Shown: one piece after another, positions 1-9,295 of the stretch
Layout of the letters: each line of letters starts with the position of its first letter
How positions within the stretch are numbered: the stretch's first letter is position 1
Assembly (NCBI GenBank): GCA_039414355.1
Contig: JBCDJN010000004.1
Span: 43,872 to 107,871, forward strand
DNA: 64,000 nt
Origin: JBCCQL01 sp039414355
GTDB taxonomy: Bacteria; Planctomycetota; Planctomycetia; Pirellulales; Lacipirellulaceae
Reading direction: 5' to 3'
Position numbers and translations under genes: made by a program
Notes under the pieces: generated by a model
The model's database searches: none
Told to the model about the DNA's origin: nothing
Seen by the model: the letters and a program-made list of their open reading frames with translations, nothing else

Positions 1-1857
1 TTCTTCGACCCGTACCTTGAGATTGCCGGCCCCAGCGGCGCGCTGCTCGCCGCCTGCGACGACACCGCCGCAACGCGACAAGACCCGAGCCTTTCCATCG
101 TGGCCAAGGAGGCGGGGCTTTACCTCGTGCGGCTGCGTGAATCGGCCTTGCGAGGCGGCAACGACCGCACGTACCGGCTGCACATCGGCGGCTTCGCCCG
201 CCCGGCGGCGGTCTTCCCGCCGGCGGTCCGCGCTGGCGAAGCGACGAACCTTACGTTCATCGACGAAAGCCCCGAGCCGATCACGCAAGAAGCGACTCAC
301 AGCGTAGGACGGCGAGGCGTGCACGCTTCGCGCGTCGCCGAGGTTTTTGCGGGCGGCCCCGACGGCGTCGGGCCGAGTGGCATGCCGGTGCGGGTTGTCA
401 ACGCGCCGATCGTCGCGGAAGCCGAGCCGAACAACGATCGCAACGCTGGTGAGCCAATCGCCTTGCCCGCCACTATGGTCGGGTCGATTGGCCAGCCGGG
501 CGACCTGGATCACTTCCCGTTCACGGCGAAGAAGAACGAGACGTTTGAACTGAGGGTGCTGGCAAGGCGGTTGCGGTCGCCGATCGACCCGGTCCTGCGT
601 GTCTACGACGAGTCGGGCAAGCAGGTGGCCGCCAACGACGATGACCAGGGCCACCCCGACGGCTACGTCCGCTTCCGGGCGCCAAGCGACAGTCGGTTCG
701 TCGTTCGCGTTGAAGACTACATGAAGCGTGGTGGGCCGGAGTACGTCTACGCCGTCGAAGCAACCCGCCCGCGGCCGCGGGTCGAGCTCACGATCCACGA
801 GTTCCGTCGGTACATCGCCACCACGGTCAATGTGCCGCGCGGCAACCGCACGGCGATTCTCGTCAATGCGTCGCGGAAGGACGTTGGGGGCGCCGTTACG
901 CTTGGCTTTGACGGCCTGCCTGAAGGCGTGTCGGTCGAGGCGCCCGCCATCGCCGGCAACTACTACCGCGGGCCGGTGGTCTTCTCCGCGACCGACGCGG
1001 CGCCCAACGCCGGCGTGCTGGCCACGCCCACCGCGCAACGAGAAGACGGCAAGCCGCTCGCCGCGGAGCTCGACCATCAAAGCTGGCTGGTGCGGGGTCA
1101 GAACAACGTGCCGATGTGGACCTACAACGCCCACCGCACTCCGGTGGCGGTGACCGAGCCGGTCCCGTTCCGCGTGAAGCTGGCCGAGCCCAAGGCGCCG
1201 CTGGTGCAGTCGGGCGCCAAAGACCTCCGCGTGGTCGCCGAGCGGCTGGCGGGCGCCGACGGCAAGACTTTCGATGGCGCCATCCGCGTGCGGATGCTCT
1301 ATCACTCGCCGGGCGTCTCCTCGAATCGTTCCCGCTCCATCGCCGCCGGCAAGACCGAGGTCGACATCCCGGTCACCGCCGCCGGCAACGCCCGCTTGGG
1401 CGACTGGGACGTGGTGATGACCGCCGAGGCGAACGTTGGCGGCAACGTTCAGGTTTGCACCCAGCTTGTGAAGCTGCGAATTGCCGAGCCGTACTTCACG
1501 CTCTCACTCCCCAAGACGTCGCTGGAGCGCGGCGCCTCGGCTGACTTCCGCGTTGCGATCGAGCCGGCGACGGAGTTCGCCGGCCCGGCCAAGCTGGAGC
1601 TTATCAACCTGCCCCACGGCGTCACCGCGGCTCCGCTCGAAGTGGAGCACGGCGCCACCGAGGCGACATTCCGCCTGACCGCCACCAAGGACGCCCGGCT
1701 GGGGCGGCAGCGCAACGTGAGCGTTCGCGCGGTGCTGACCGATTCGGGCGAGCCCGTCACCCACACACGCGGCGGGGGCGAGATTGTGGTCGACCCCGCG
1801 GCCGACACGAAGAAGCCCGAAGCCACCCAGACGGCAAGCTCGGGAGGAGCGAAATGA
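1..1857 (+). CDS. PPC-domain protein (5' end cut by the window edge)
   Basis: The frame is already open at base 1, so the true start lies upstream; 618 codons are visible. The first codons (DPYLEIAGPSG, then CDD) match the beta-strand core of a bacterial pre-peptidase C-terminal (PPC) domain. A second PPC-like segment begins near residue 138 (EAEPNNDRNAGEPI, then DLDHFPF and DPVLRVYDESG). The rest is a run of Ig-like beta domains ending in a polar tail. PPC domains are secreted beta-sandwich modules, and in planctomycetes such proteins commonly sit beside DUF1549/DUF1553 genes, as here. The stop codon overlaps the next start in an ATGA, so the two genes are co-transcribed and probably translationally coupled. 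The substrate is unknown; an extracytoplasmic location is inferred. Confidence 0.88.
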   Translation, partial: FFDPYLEIAGPSGALLAACDDTAATRQDPSLSIVAKEAGLYLVRLRESALRGGNDRTYRLHIGGFARPAAVFPPAVRAGEATNLTFIDESPEPITQEATHSVGRRGVHASRVAEVFAGGPDGVGPSGMPVRVVNAPIVAEAEPNNDRNAGEPIALPATMVGSIGQPGDLDHFPFTAKKNETFELRVLARRLRSPIDPVLRVYDESGKQVAANDDDQGHPDGYVRFRAPSDSRFVVRVEDYMKRGGPEYVYAVEATRPRPRVELTIHEFRRYIATTVNVPRGNRTAILVNASRKDVGGAVTLGFDGLPEGVSVEAPAIAGNYYRGPVVFSATDAAPNAGVLATPTAQREDGKPLAAELDHQSWLVRGQNNVPMWTYNAHRTPVAVTEPVPFRVKLAEPKAPLVQSGAKDLRVVAERLAGADGKTFDGAIRVRMLYHSPGVSSNRSRSIAAGKTEVDIPVTAAGNARLGDWDVVMTAEANVGGNVQVCTQLVKLRIAEPYFTLSLPKTSLERGASADFRVAIEPATEFAGPAKLELINLPHGVTAAPLEVEHGATEATFRLTATKDARLGRQRNVSVRAVLTDSGEPVTHTRGGGEIVVDPAADTKKPEATQTASSGGAK

Positions 1858-4289
1858 TCCGGTACCCACTCGCCGCTGCGTTGTTGCTTAGCGCCGCTCA
1901 GGTAGACGCGTCGGCCAGCGAACTCGTATCGCTCGACGTCTACCCCGAGCAGGTCACGCTCCACCACGCCGAGGACCGTCAGCGAGTGATCGCGGTTGCG
2001 ACGCGCGGTGATGGGACCACGCGTGACGTGACGGACGAGGTGCGTTGGGAAGTGCTCAGCACCGAGACGGACCAAGGCGCCTTTGCGTGCGAGGAGGCCG
2101 TGGTCTCGGCGGGCCGCAACGGGCTCGCGCGGCTGCGGGCCGAGTTGGGAGGGCTCTCCGCCGAAGTCGACCTGCATGCCGTGGCGGTCGACAAGCAGCG
2201 CGACGTGAGCTTCCGCCACGACGTAATACCCATCTTCCTCCGCACCGGCTGCAACGCGGGCGGCTGCCACGGTTCTTCGCGCGGCAAGGACGGCTTCATG
2301 CTGTCGCTGTTCGGTTACGACCCCTCAGGCGATCACCACCGGCTGACGCGGGAGCAGATCGGTCGCCGCATCAACTACGCCCTGCCGGACGAAAGCCTGC
2401 TGCTCACCAAGAGCATCGCCTCGGCGCCGCACACCGGCGGCAAGCGGTTTGAGCGGGACAGCTACTACTACCGCAAGCTGCACGACTGGATCGATCGGGG
2501 CGCCCCCAGCGACGTGAGCGGCGCGCCCACCGTGACCGCCGTCCGCCTCTACCCGCCGAAGGCGACGCTTGAGAGCGGCGGCGAAGGGCAGCGGTTTGTC
2601 GCCGTCGCCGAGTACTCCGACGGCGCCACGCGCGACGTCTCGCACTTGGCGCTCTTTCAGTCGAACAACGAGTCGGCCGCGGCGATCGATGAGAACGGCA
2701 ACGTCACCCCCGGGCGGCCAGGCGAATCGTTTGTGATGGCCCGATTCGATACGCACACCGTCGGCAGCCAGGTGCTTTCGCTGGCGCCGGGCGACGGTTT
2801 TGAGCCGCTCGCCGAAGCGCCGGCCAACTACATCGACGAGCTCGTCGGCGCCAAGCTCGACACGATGCGGATCACGCCTTCCGGCCCGTGCAGCGACGCG
2901 GAATTCCTCCGGCGTGTCAGCATCGACATCGCCGGCCGGCTGCCAACGCCCGAGGAGCTAACTGAGTTTGCCGCGAGCGAAGACCCCGCCAAACGCTCGG
3001 CCGCCGTCGATCGGCTGCTGGGCGAGCCCGCCTTCTGCGACATCTGGGCCGGCAAGTGGGCCGATCTGCTGCTGGTTCGCGAGGAGAACAACCGCGTCGA
3101 CTACAAGCCGATGTTCCTCTACGCCCGATGGCTGCGGGAGCAGATCGCCAGCCATCGGCCGCTGGATGAGATGGTCCGCGACCTGATCGCCGCGCGGGGC
3201 ACCACGTTCGACACGCCGGCGACCAACTTCTACCAGATCGAGCCCGACCCCAAGAAAGTCGCCGAGAACGTCGCCCAGGCGATGCTCGGTCAGCGGATCC
3301 AGTGCGCGCAGTGCCACAACCACCCGTTCGACCGCTGGACGATGGACGACTACTACGCGTTCACGTCGTTCTTCACTCAGGTCGGCCGGAAGCGTGGCGA
3401 GGACTACCGCGAGTGGATTATCTACGACCGCGGCTCGGGCGACGCACGGAACCCGGTGGACAACCGCGTGATGAAGCCCAAGTACCTGGGCGGCGATCAG
3501 GCCGAGCCCGAGCCAGGCGTTACTCGCCGTGAGCAGGTGGCCGAGTGGATCACCTCGCCGGACAACCCGTACTTCGCCCCGAGCGTGGCCAATCGGGTGT
3601 GGGCGCACTTCTTCGGGATGGGCATCGTCGACCCGGTGGACGACATCCGCATCAGCAACCCGCCCAGCAACCCCGAGCTGTTCGAGACGCTCGGCCAGAA
3701 GCTGGTGGAGTACGACTACGACCTGCGGCGGTTGGTCGCGGACATCTGCACGAGCAACACGTACCAACGCTCGTCGCTCGCCAACCCGTCAAACGAGGCG
3801 GACACGCGGAACTTCGCCCGCTGCATCCCCCGCCGCCTGCCGGCCGAGACGCTGCTGGATTGCCTGAGCCAGGCGACCGAGTCACCGGAGAAGCTCTCCG
3901 GCCTGCCGCTGGGGGCGAAGGCGGTGGAGATCGCCGGCGGTAACCCTCGCAACTACTTCTTGCAGGCGTTTGGGAGATCCAGCCGGCAGAGCGTCTGCGC
4001 GTGCGGCGCCACAACTGACCCGACGCTCTCGCAGGCGTTGCATCTGATCAACGGCGCCACGACCAACGACAAGATCTACCGCGGCGGCGTGATCAAGCGG
4101 CTGCTGGGCGAGGGGAAGACGGCGCCCGAGGTAATCGACGCCATTTACCTGCGGTGCCTCGCCCGAAAAGCGACACCTGACGAGCACGCCAAGTACGCTG
4201 AGATGATGGCCGAGGGCGACCCGCTGCAGCCACTGGAAGACGTTTTCTGGGCGGTGCTCAACTCACGCGAGTTTGTGTTCAACCATTAA
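1854..4289 (+). CDS. DUF1549/DUF1553 cytochrome-like protein with Ig-like domains
   Basis: 811 residues with an N-terminal signal peptide (about 1-22). Two Big_2-like Ig domains (SLDVYPEQVTL near 25; AVRLYPPKATL near 228) flank a haem-type Cys/His segment with an unusual C-x4-C-H spacing (C133, C138, H139). A DUF1549 domain follows (FLRRVSIDIAGRLPTPEEL), with a CxxCH motif at C484/C487/H488, then DUF1553 (NPYFAPSVANRVWAHFFG). This domain order is a planctomycete hallmark. The proteins are usually exported and thought to take part in extracytoplasmic redox or polysaccharide-linked processes, but no reaction is established. It overlaps the upstream gene by 4 bases and is followed 14 bases later by another c-type cytochrome gene, so an operon is likely. 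Confidence 0.95.
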   Translation: MIRYPLAAALLLSAAQVDASASELVSLDVYPEQVTLHHAEDRQRVIAVATRGDGTTRDVTDEVRWEVLSTETDQGAFACEEAVVSAGRNGLARLRAELGGLSAEVDLHAVAVDKQRDVSFRHDVIPIFLRTGCNAGGCHGSSRGKDGFMLSLFGYDPSGDHHRLTREQIGRRINYALPDESLLLTKSIASAPHTGGKRFERDSYYYRKLHDWIDRGAPSDVSGAPTVTAVRLYPPKATLESGGEGQRFVAVAEYSDGATRDVSHLALFQSNNESAAAIDENGNVTPGRPGESFVMARFDTHTVGSQVLSLAPGDGFEPLAEAPANYIDELVGAKLDTMRITPSGPCSDAEFLRRVSIDIAGRLPTPEELTEFAASEDPAKRSAAVDRLLGEPAFCDIWAGKWADLLLVREENNRVDYKPMFLYARWLREQIASHRPLDEMVRDLIAARGTTFDTPATNFYQIEPDPKKVAENVAQAMLGQRIQCAQCHNHPFDRWTMDDYYAFTSFFTQVGRKRGEDYREWIIYDRGSGDARNPVDNRVMKPKYLGGDQAEPEPGVTRREQVAEWITSPDNPYFAPSVANRVWAHFFGMGIVDPVDDIRISNPPSNPELFETLGQKLVEYDYDLRRLVADICTSNTYQRSSLANPSNEADTRNFARCIPRRLPAETLLDCLSQATESPEKLSGLPLGAKAVEIAGGNPRNYFLQAFGRSSRQSVCACGATTDPTLSQALHLINGATTNDKIYRGGVIKRLLGEGKTAPEVIDAIYLRCLARKATPDEHAKYAEMMAEGDPLQPLEDVFWAVLNSREFVFNH

Positions 4290-4303
4290 CCGCCGGTCGG
4301 TTC

Positions 4304-6712
4304 ATGCAAACGATGAAGCTGCCGAGTCTGATCTTGCTCGCCGCCGCGCTCGCGGAGCCGGTCGCGGCTGCTGAGAAGGTGACGTACCAAGACCACGTCA
4401 AGCCGATCCTCCGCGAGCACTGCTTCGCCTGCCACACGCAGGGCGACGCGTCGAGCGGGTTCGCGGCCGACGATTACTCGGCGGTGCTCACGGGCGGGGC
4501 GAGTGGCGAGGTCTTGGCGTCGGGCGACGTCGATGGTTCGCGGCTTTGGAAGCTCATCACGCACGAGGAAGAACCCGAGATGCCGCCGGGCGACAAGATG
4601 CCGGCGGAGCAACTCGCGGTGATCAAGAAGTGGATCGAAGGCGGCCTGCTCGACAACGCCGGCTCGAAGCCGAAGAAGGCGAAGCGCTCGGCGATGGCCG
4701 AGGTGAAGGTCTCCGCCGACAACCGTCCGCAGGGCGAACCGGCAATGCCGGAGAATCTGTTTCGGCAGCCGGTCGTTTCTTCGCCTCGGGTAGGCCCAAT
4801 CACCTCGCTCGCCGCCAGCCCATGGGCGCCGGTCGTGGCCGTGCCGTGGCAGCGGCAGGTCTCGCTCTACCACGCGGACAAGCTCGAGCTGCTCGGCGTG
4901 CTGCCCTACCCGGAAGGCGACCCCAACGTCGTCCGCTTCAGCCGCGACGGCAGCGTGCTGCTCGTGGCGGGCGGTGTGGGCGCCAAGGCGGGTTCGGCCA
5001 CGGTGTTCGACGTGAAGACCGGCGACCGGCTAGTGACCGTGGGCGAAGAGATGGACGCGGTGCTCGCCGCGGACCTTAGCCCGGACCTCAAGCTGGTGGC
5101 CATCGGCGGACCCAAGAAGCGCGTGCGGGTCTATCGCACCGCCGATGGGGAGCTTGCGTACGAGATCACCAAACACACCGACTGGGTGACCGCCGTCCGC
5201 TTCAGCCCCGACGGCAAGCTGTTGGCCACCGCCGACCGCAATTCCGGGCTCCTGCTCTGGCAGGCCCGGGCGGGCAACCCGCGGGCCGACCTCCGCGGCC
5301 ACAAGCGTGCCGTAGCGGACCTCGCGTGGCGGGCCGACTCCCAGGTGCTCGCCTCGGTGAGCGAAGACGGCGAAGCCCGGCTCTGGAAGCGGGACGGCCA
5401 GTCGATCAAGAACTTCCGAGCCCACGGCGGCGGGGCGCTCGGCGTGGCGTTTGCCCGCGATGGCCGGCTCGCGACGACCGGCCGCGACAAGAAGGTCACA
5501 GTGTGGTCCGCCGACGGCAAGGCGATCGCCCAACTCCCGCCGATGACCGACGAGGGGCTCGCCGCCGCGTTCACAGCCGACGGCAAACAGGTGCTCGCGT
5601 CTGACTTCTCGGGCAGGGTGCGGCTGCTGAAGATCGAGTCGAAGAAGGCCACCGGCGACCTGGCGGCCAACCCGCCAACACTTGCCACGCGACTGTCGAC
5701 GGCCGAGCAGCAGCACAAGTCACTGAGCGAGGAGTCTCGGCTCACCGAACAGCTCTTGGCCAAGGCCCGGTCAGACGAGAAGGCGGCCACCGCAGCGCAC
5801 GCGGCGTTTGAGCAGCAACTCGCCGACGCGAAACGTGAATCGCGCGAGGCGAAGAAGCTGGCCAACGAGGCGGCGCGGGGCGCCGACGCGGCGGCGACTG
5901 CCGCGAAGGAGGCCGTCGCCGCGGCCGCGAAGGCCGCCGAAGTTCGCGCCGCCACCGAGAAAGCCATGGCTATGGCCGAAGAGAAGCTCGCCTCACCGGA
6001 CGCACCGTCCTCAGACGATCCGGAGGCTTCGCCCGGGGCGGTGGTTCAATCGTTGGCAGCCGCCCTCAAAGCCGCAAAGGACGAAGAGCGCCAACGCACG
6101 GCCGCGGCTGAGGCGGCAAGACAAGCGGCCGCCAAGCAGGCGGTGGCGGGCGCCAAAGCCGCTGAGACCGCCAAGCTCGCGGCAACGACCGTGGAGCAAA
6201 CGCAGTCGCGACGCTCCGGCCTCCCCAACCTCACCGCCGCCGAGACGGCACTCGCGAAGGCGGAGCCAAAGCATGCCGTGGCCAAGGAGCGGCTGGCAGC
6301 GGCCGCCGCATCGATTGCACGCATCCGCGCGGAACAGGAGGCGTACCGCGCCGCCGCCGCGATGGCACAACAACAGGTTGCTGAGCGGCAAGCGGCGGTC
6401 GAACGGCTTTCGATCGAAGCCGAGCGCATCGCGCAGCAAATGACCGCGGCGAACGAGCAGGCAACGCAGCGTCAGTCGGCCGTGGGCCTGATGCATGACG
6501 AAATCAAGAAGCTCAAGGCGAAGCTCGCCGAACTGGAGGCGACGGCGGCCAAGGCCAAGGCGGAAGCCGAGCGGATCGCCGGCCAGAAGCGGGAGATCCA
6601 GGCCCAACTCGCCGAGGAGCAGTCCCAAGCCGAGCGGGCCGCGGCCCGCAGGGCGTCGATCGAAGCGGCCGAGGCGGCGCGTGCCAAGTACCTGCCGCAG
6701 CCAGCGGAGTAG
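4304..6712 (+). CDS. c-type cytochrome (PSD1-type) with WD40 repeats and coiled-coil tail
   Basis: 802 residues. A short signal peptide (about 1-23) precedes a planctomycete-type cytochrome c domain with haem motif C40-F-A-C43-H44 and a downstream MPP, the likely axial-Met region. Residues about 150-450 contain WD40-like repeats (VRFSPDGKLLATAD, LAWRADSQVLASVSEDG). From about 460 to the end the protein is an Ala/Glu/Lys/Gln-rich coiled coil with almost no helix breakers. It is the third gene of the operon with the PPC and DUF1549/DUF1553 genes, so the three products probably act together outside the cytoplasm. ATG at 4304 is taken; the in-frame ATG at 4313 is equally possible. The role of the coiled coil is unknown; a scaffold or periplasmic spacer is a guess. 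Confidence 0.93.
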   Translation: MQTMKLPSLILLAAALAEPVAAAEKVTYQDHVKPILREHCFACHTQGDASSGFAADDYSAVLTGGASGEVLASGDVDGSRLWKLITHEEEPEMPPGDKMPAEQLAVIKKWIEGGLLDNAGSKPKKAKRSAMAEVKVSADNRPQGEPAMPENLFRQPVVSSPRVGPITSLAASPWAPVVAVPWQRQVSLYHADKLELLGVLPYPEGDPNVVRFSRDGSVLLVAGGVGAKAGSATVFDVKTGDRLVTVGEEMDAVLAADLSPDLKLVAIGGPKKRVRVYRTADGELAYEITKHTDWVTAVRFSPDGKLLATADRNSGLLLWQARAGNPRADLRGHKRAVADLAWRADSQVLASVSEDGEARLWKRDGQSIKNFRAHGGGALGVAFARDGRLATTGRDKKVTVWSADGKAIAQLPPMTDEGLAAAFTADGKQVLASDFSGRVRLLKIESKKATGDLAANPPTLATRLSTAEQQHKSLSEESRLTEQLLAKARSDEKAATAAHAAFEQQLADAKRESREAKKLANEAARGADAAATAAKEAVAAAAKAAEVRAATEKAMAMAEEKLASPDAPSSDDPEASPGAVVQSLAAALKAAKDEERQRTAAAEAARQAAAKQAVAGAKAAETAKLAATTVEQTQSRRSGLPNLTAAETALAKAEPKHAVAKERLAAAAASIARIRAEQEAYRAAAAMAQQQVAERQAAVERLSIEAERIAQQMTAANEQATQRQSAVGLMHDEIKKLKAKLAELEATAAKAKAEAERIAGQKREIQAQLAEEQSQAERAAARRASIEAAEAARAKYLPQPAE

Positions 6713-6767
6713 CGGGGTGGCTATTTGGGCCCTTGGCGATCGGCTTGGCGGCCCGCAATAATGTGGT

Positions 6768-6886
6768 AACGACGGTCGGCGAGGGGCCCCTGCGAAGGGG
6801 GCCTTGCGAACCTGGTCAGGGTGGAAACGCAGCAGCCATAAGCTTGCGTCTCTTTGTGTGGGGGTCCCTCGCCGACCCGCCGTTGT
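6768..6886 (+). ncRNA. ffs: Signal recognition particle RNA (bacterial small SRP RNA)
   Basis: The apical SRP hairpin is recognisable: ACCTGGTCAGG at about 6810-6820, followed by the GGAAAC segment and AGCAGCCATAAG, the conserved asymmetric loop that binds Ffh. The outer helix is formed by GGTCGGCGAGGGGC (6774-6787) pairing with GTCCCTCGCCGACC (6864-6877), and a few more pairs (AACG.. with ..CGTT) extend it to about 6768 and 6884. Size near 100-120 nt fits the short Alu-less bacterial form. SRP RNA upstream of dnaX and ybaB is a common bacterial arrangement. Ends are approximate. Confidence 0.93.
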
Positions 6887-6978
6887 CTTCTGCGGGCCCT
6901 CGTTCGCCCCTTTCCGCGGCGGTCCGCGGTGACGCCCATTCAACCCGCCGCAATCGCTCGGCTGCGCGCCGCTCTCCA

Positions 6979-8535
6979 ATGACCGACGCCACGCCACCCG
7001 CCGACCCCACCGCCGGCCCCGCGGGCGCGGACTACGTGGTCGTCGCCCGGCGCTACCGTCCGCAGACGTTCGGGGAGCTAATCGGTCAGGAGCATGTCGC
7101 CCGCGCACTGACCCAGGCGATCGCCACCGGTCGGATCGGGCACGCCTACCTGTTCACGGGCGCCCGGGGCGTGGGGAAGACCTCCGCCGCCCGCGTCTTC
7201 GCTAAGGCGCTCAACTGCACCACCGCCGACGGCCCAACGCCCGACCCGTGCAACCGCTGCGACGTGTGCGTGAGCGTCTCCTCCGGCGACGACGTGGACG
7301 TGCTCGAAATCGACGGCGCCAGCAACCGCGGCATCGACGAGATCCGGCAGCTCCGCCAAAACGCCGGCGTGCGGCCGAGCCGCGCACGGATGAAGGTGTA
7401 CATCATTGATGAAGTGCACATGCTCACCAAGGAGGCGTTCAACGCGCTGCTTAAGACGCTCGAAGAACCGCCGGAGCACGTGAAGTTCATCTTCGCGACC
7501 ACCGAGCCGAACAAGATCCCCATCACCATCTTGTCTCGGTGCCAACGGTTTGACTTCGCGGGCATCGAGTCCGCCAGCATCCGTGAGCGGCTCGCTCAAA
7601 TCGCGGCGGCCGAGGGTGTGGCGATCGAAGACGCCGCGCTGCAAACGCTCGCGCTGCGTGCCGCCGGTTCGATGCGCGACAGCCAGTCGCTGCTGGAGCA
7701 ACTGCTCGCCTCGTGCAGCGGAGAGATTACCTCGGCGGACGTCAACACGCTGCTGGGCGTGGCGCCGACCGAGCGGGTCGCCGGCCTGGCGGCGTGCCTC
7801 GCCAACCGCGACGCGGCCGCCGCCCTGGCCGAACTCGACGCGGCGCTCGCCGGCGGCGCCGATCCGGGGCAGCTCATCGATCAGCTCATGGCGTTCTTCC
7901 GGGACGCGCTGACGCTGTGCGTGGGCTGCGGCGTCGATCGCCTGCTCGCCACGCCGCCGGGCGAGGCGGACTCGCTCCGCGCGCTTGCCGATCGGCTTGG
8001 GGTTCACACGGTCATGGCGGTGCTGCAGGTGCTGGATCAGACGGCAGCTCGACTCCGCGTGAGCGTGCACGCACGGACCCTGGCCGAGATGGCCATGGTA
8101 CGCGTGGTAACGCTGGGCGACTTGGAAGAGATCGCCACGCTCGCCGCAACGCTCAAGCAAGGATCGCCGCTGCCGCCGCCCGCCGCGCCGGCGACGCCGT
8201 CGCAGCGCGCCGCCCCCGAGCCAACCTCGAGCGCCGCGGCGGGCCGACCGACAGCACCAACGCCGCCGCAAACGCCAACGCCGCCGCCCGCCCCCAAGCC
8301 GGCGGCGCCCAGTGCCCCTTCTTCCGAACAAGCGGGCTCTGGCCCCGACGACGAGGGCTTAGCCAAGCAGCTACAAGCCCGCTTGGCTGATTCCGCGTCC
8401 GCCGGCCAGCCAGCGGTTAGAAAGAGCCGCCGACAACTCGAAGCGGAAGTCTCGGAAAACAGTTTCGTCAAGAAGGCTACCGACCTCTTCGAGGTTGAGC
8501 CGGGTAAGCTCCGGTATACCCCGCCGGCGAACTGA
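6979..8535 (+). CDS. dnaX: DNA polymerase III subunit gamma/tau
   Basis: 518 residues from the ATG at 6979. The open frame extends upstream into the SRP RNA, but homology begins with YVVVARRYRPQTFGELIGQE. It is the clamp-loader AAA+ ATPase: Walker A GARGVGKTS at 61-69, zinc module C80/C91/C94/C97, Walker B with DEVHMLT, and sensor 1 (FATTEPNKIP). After the AAA+ lid and collar domains comes a Pro/Ala-rich linker (about 395-450) and a short C-terminal domain, so a separate tau-like region is small. It loads the beta sliding clamp onto DNA at the replication fork. The SRP RNA lies upstream and ybaB downstream, the classic dnaX neighbourhood. Confidence 0.98.
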   Translation: MTDATPPADPTAGPAGADYVVVARRYRPQTFGELIGQEHVARALTQAIATGRIGHAYLFTGARGVGKTSAARVFAKALNCTTADGPTPDPCNRCDVCVSVSSGDDVDVLEIDGASNRGIDEIRQLRQNAGVRPSRARMKVYIIDEVHMLTKEAFNALLKTLEEPPEHVKFIFATTEPNKIPITILSRCQRFDFAGIESASIRERLAQIAAAEGVAIEDAALQTLALRAAGSMRDSQSLLEQLLASCSGEITSADVNTLLGVAPTERVAGLAACLANRDAAAALAELDAALAGGADPGQLIDQLMAFFRDALTLCVGCGVDRLLATPPGEADSLRALADRLGVHTVMAVLQVLDQTAARLRVSVHARTLAEMAMVRVVTLGDLEEIATLAATLKQGSPLPPPAAPATPSQRAAPEPTSSAAAGRPTAPTPPQTPTPPPAPKPAAPSAPSSEQAGSGPDDEGLAKQLQARLADSASAGQPAVRKSRRQLEAEVSENSFVKKATDLFEVEPGKLRYTPPAN

Positions 8536-8541
8536 ACCAGC

Positions 8542-8564
8542 ATTTTGCGACTTGTGCGCAAAAT
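8542..8564 (+). terminator. Inverted repeat after dnaX (possible terminator or operator)
   Basis: An 8-bp perfect inverted repeat, ATTTTGCG (8542-8549) and CGCAAAAT (8557-8564), with a 7-base loop begins 6 bases after the dnaX stop. There is no clear T-tract after it, so an intrinsic terminator is only one reading; a protein-binding site is another. Confidence 0.35.
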
Positions 8565-8588
8565 AGTGTGGATCGACGGTGATCTCCG

Positions 8589-8618
8589 TTACATTGCATG
8601 TTTAGCCTACGGTACACT
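8589..8618 (+). promoter_or_regulatory. Candidate sigma-70 promoter for ybaB
   Basis: TTACAT (8589-8594) and TACACT (8613-8618) are separated by 18 bases, about 80 bases before the ybaB start. This would give ybaB its own transcript apart from dnaX. Motif match only. Confidence 0.3.
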
Positions 8619-8698
8619 TTTGCTACTCTGCGGCGACGCGGCAGTAACGATCCAGGCGGGTTGAGAAACCGTTCCAGACGACCAACAACGAGACGACC

Positions 8699-9049
8699 AT
8701 GTTTAAGGGATTGGGGCAGCTCGCCAACCTCGGCGCCACGATGGGAAAGCTGCAGGCGATGCAAGCGGAACTCAAGGAGAAGCGGGTTACCGGCGCCGCC
8801 GGCGGGGGACTCGTCGAAATCGAGGCCACTGGCGCGGGGGAAGTGCTGGCCGTGCGGATTGCGCCGACGCTGATGGAGAAGCCCGAAGGTCCCGATCGAG
8901 AGATGATTGAGGACCTGATCGCCTCGGCCGTAAACGACGTGTCGCAAAAGGCGAAGCAGATGTACGCCGAGACGATGCAAGACGCTGCCGGTGACCTCAA
9001 CATTCCCGGGTTGGGCGACATGCTAAACCGGTTCGGCGGCGCTCAGTAG
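8699..9049 (+). CDS. ybaB: YbaB/EbfC family nucleoid-associated DNA-binding protein
   Basis: 116 residues, the family's usual size. The N-terminal helix (GQLANLGATMGKLQAMQAEL), the central strand pair (GLVEIEATGAGEVLAVRI) and the C-terminal helix (AVNDVSQKAKQMYAETM) match the YbaB/EbfC fold, a small dimer that binds DNA and is often encoded next to dnaX and recR. The ATG at 8699 gives the conserved N-terminus. It is separated from dnaX by 163 bases containing an inverted repeat and a promoter-like site, so expression may be partly independent. recR is not seen here. Confidence 0.96.
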   Translation: MFKGLGQLANLGATMGKLQAMQAELKEKRVTGAAGGGLVEIEATGAGEVLAVRIAPTLMEKPEGPDREMIEDLIASAVNDVSQKAKQMYAETMQDAAGDLNIPGLGDMLNRFGGAQ

Positions 9050-9204
9050 ACCGCCTCCGCGACACGGTCAATTCTTGCCTCTGAAGCGACGGCATTTGCT
9101 TGCTGTCGCCCCCCCTCGGCGGCCGTTCACTGTCGCGGTAAACGCCTGAACGCCCGCCGCAAGGTACACTTGGGCGTGGCCCGCCCCGCGTTTGCGCTGC
9201 CCGT

Positions 9205-9234
9205 TTGGCCTTATCCGCTCGGTGGCGGTATGCT
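9205..9234 (+). promoter_or_regulatory. Candidate sigma-70 promoter for rpoN
   Basis: TTGGCC (9205-9210) and TATGCT (9229-9234) are spaced by 18 bases, about 60 bases before the rpoN start. Supported by motif and position only. Confidence 0.32.
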
Positions 9235-9295
9235 AAACCGCGCACAGTCTCGGCAGCGCGTCGGGAGTCCATTCCTCTGATGCTCAGGACGAAAC

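Noticed and set aside
2958..3767. Long minus-strand open frame
   Set aside because: Antisense shadow of the DUF1549/DUF1553 gene caused by high GC; Val/Arg/Ala-rich with no domain.
6733..6978. N-terminal extension of DnaX
   Set aside because: The extra 82 codons lie over the SRP RNA and have shadow composition; homology begins after the ATG at 6979.
7078..8331. 417-codon minus-strand open frame
   Set aside because: Antisense of dnaX with Arg/His-rich shadow composition.
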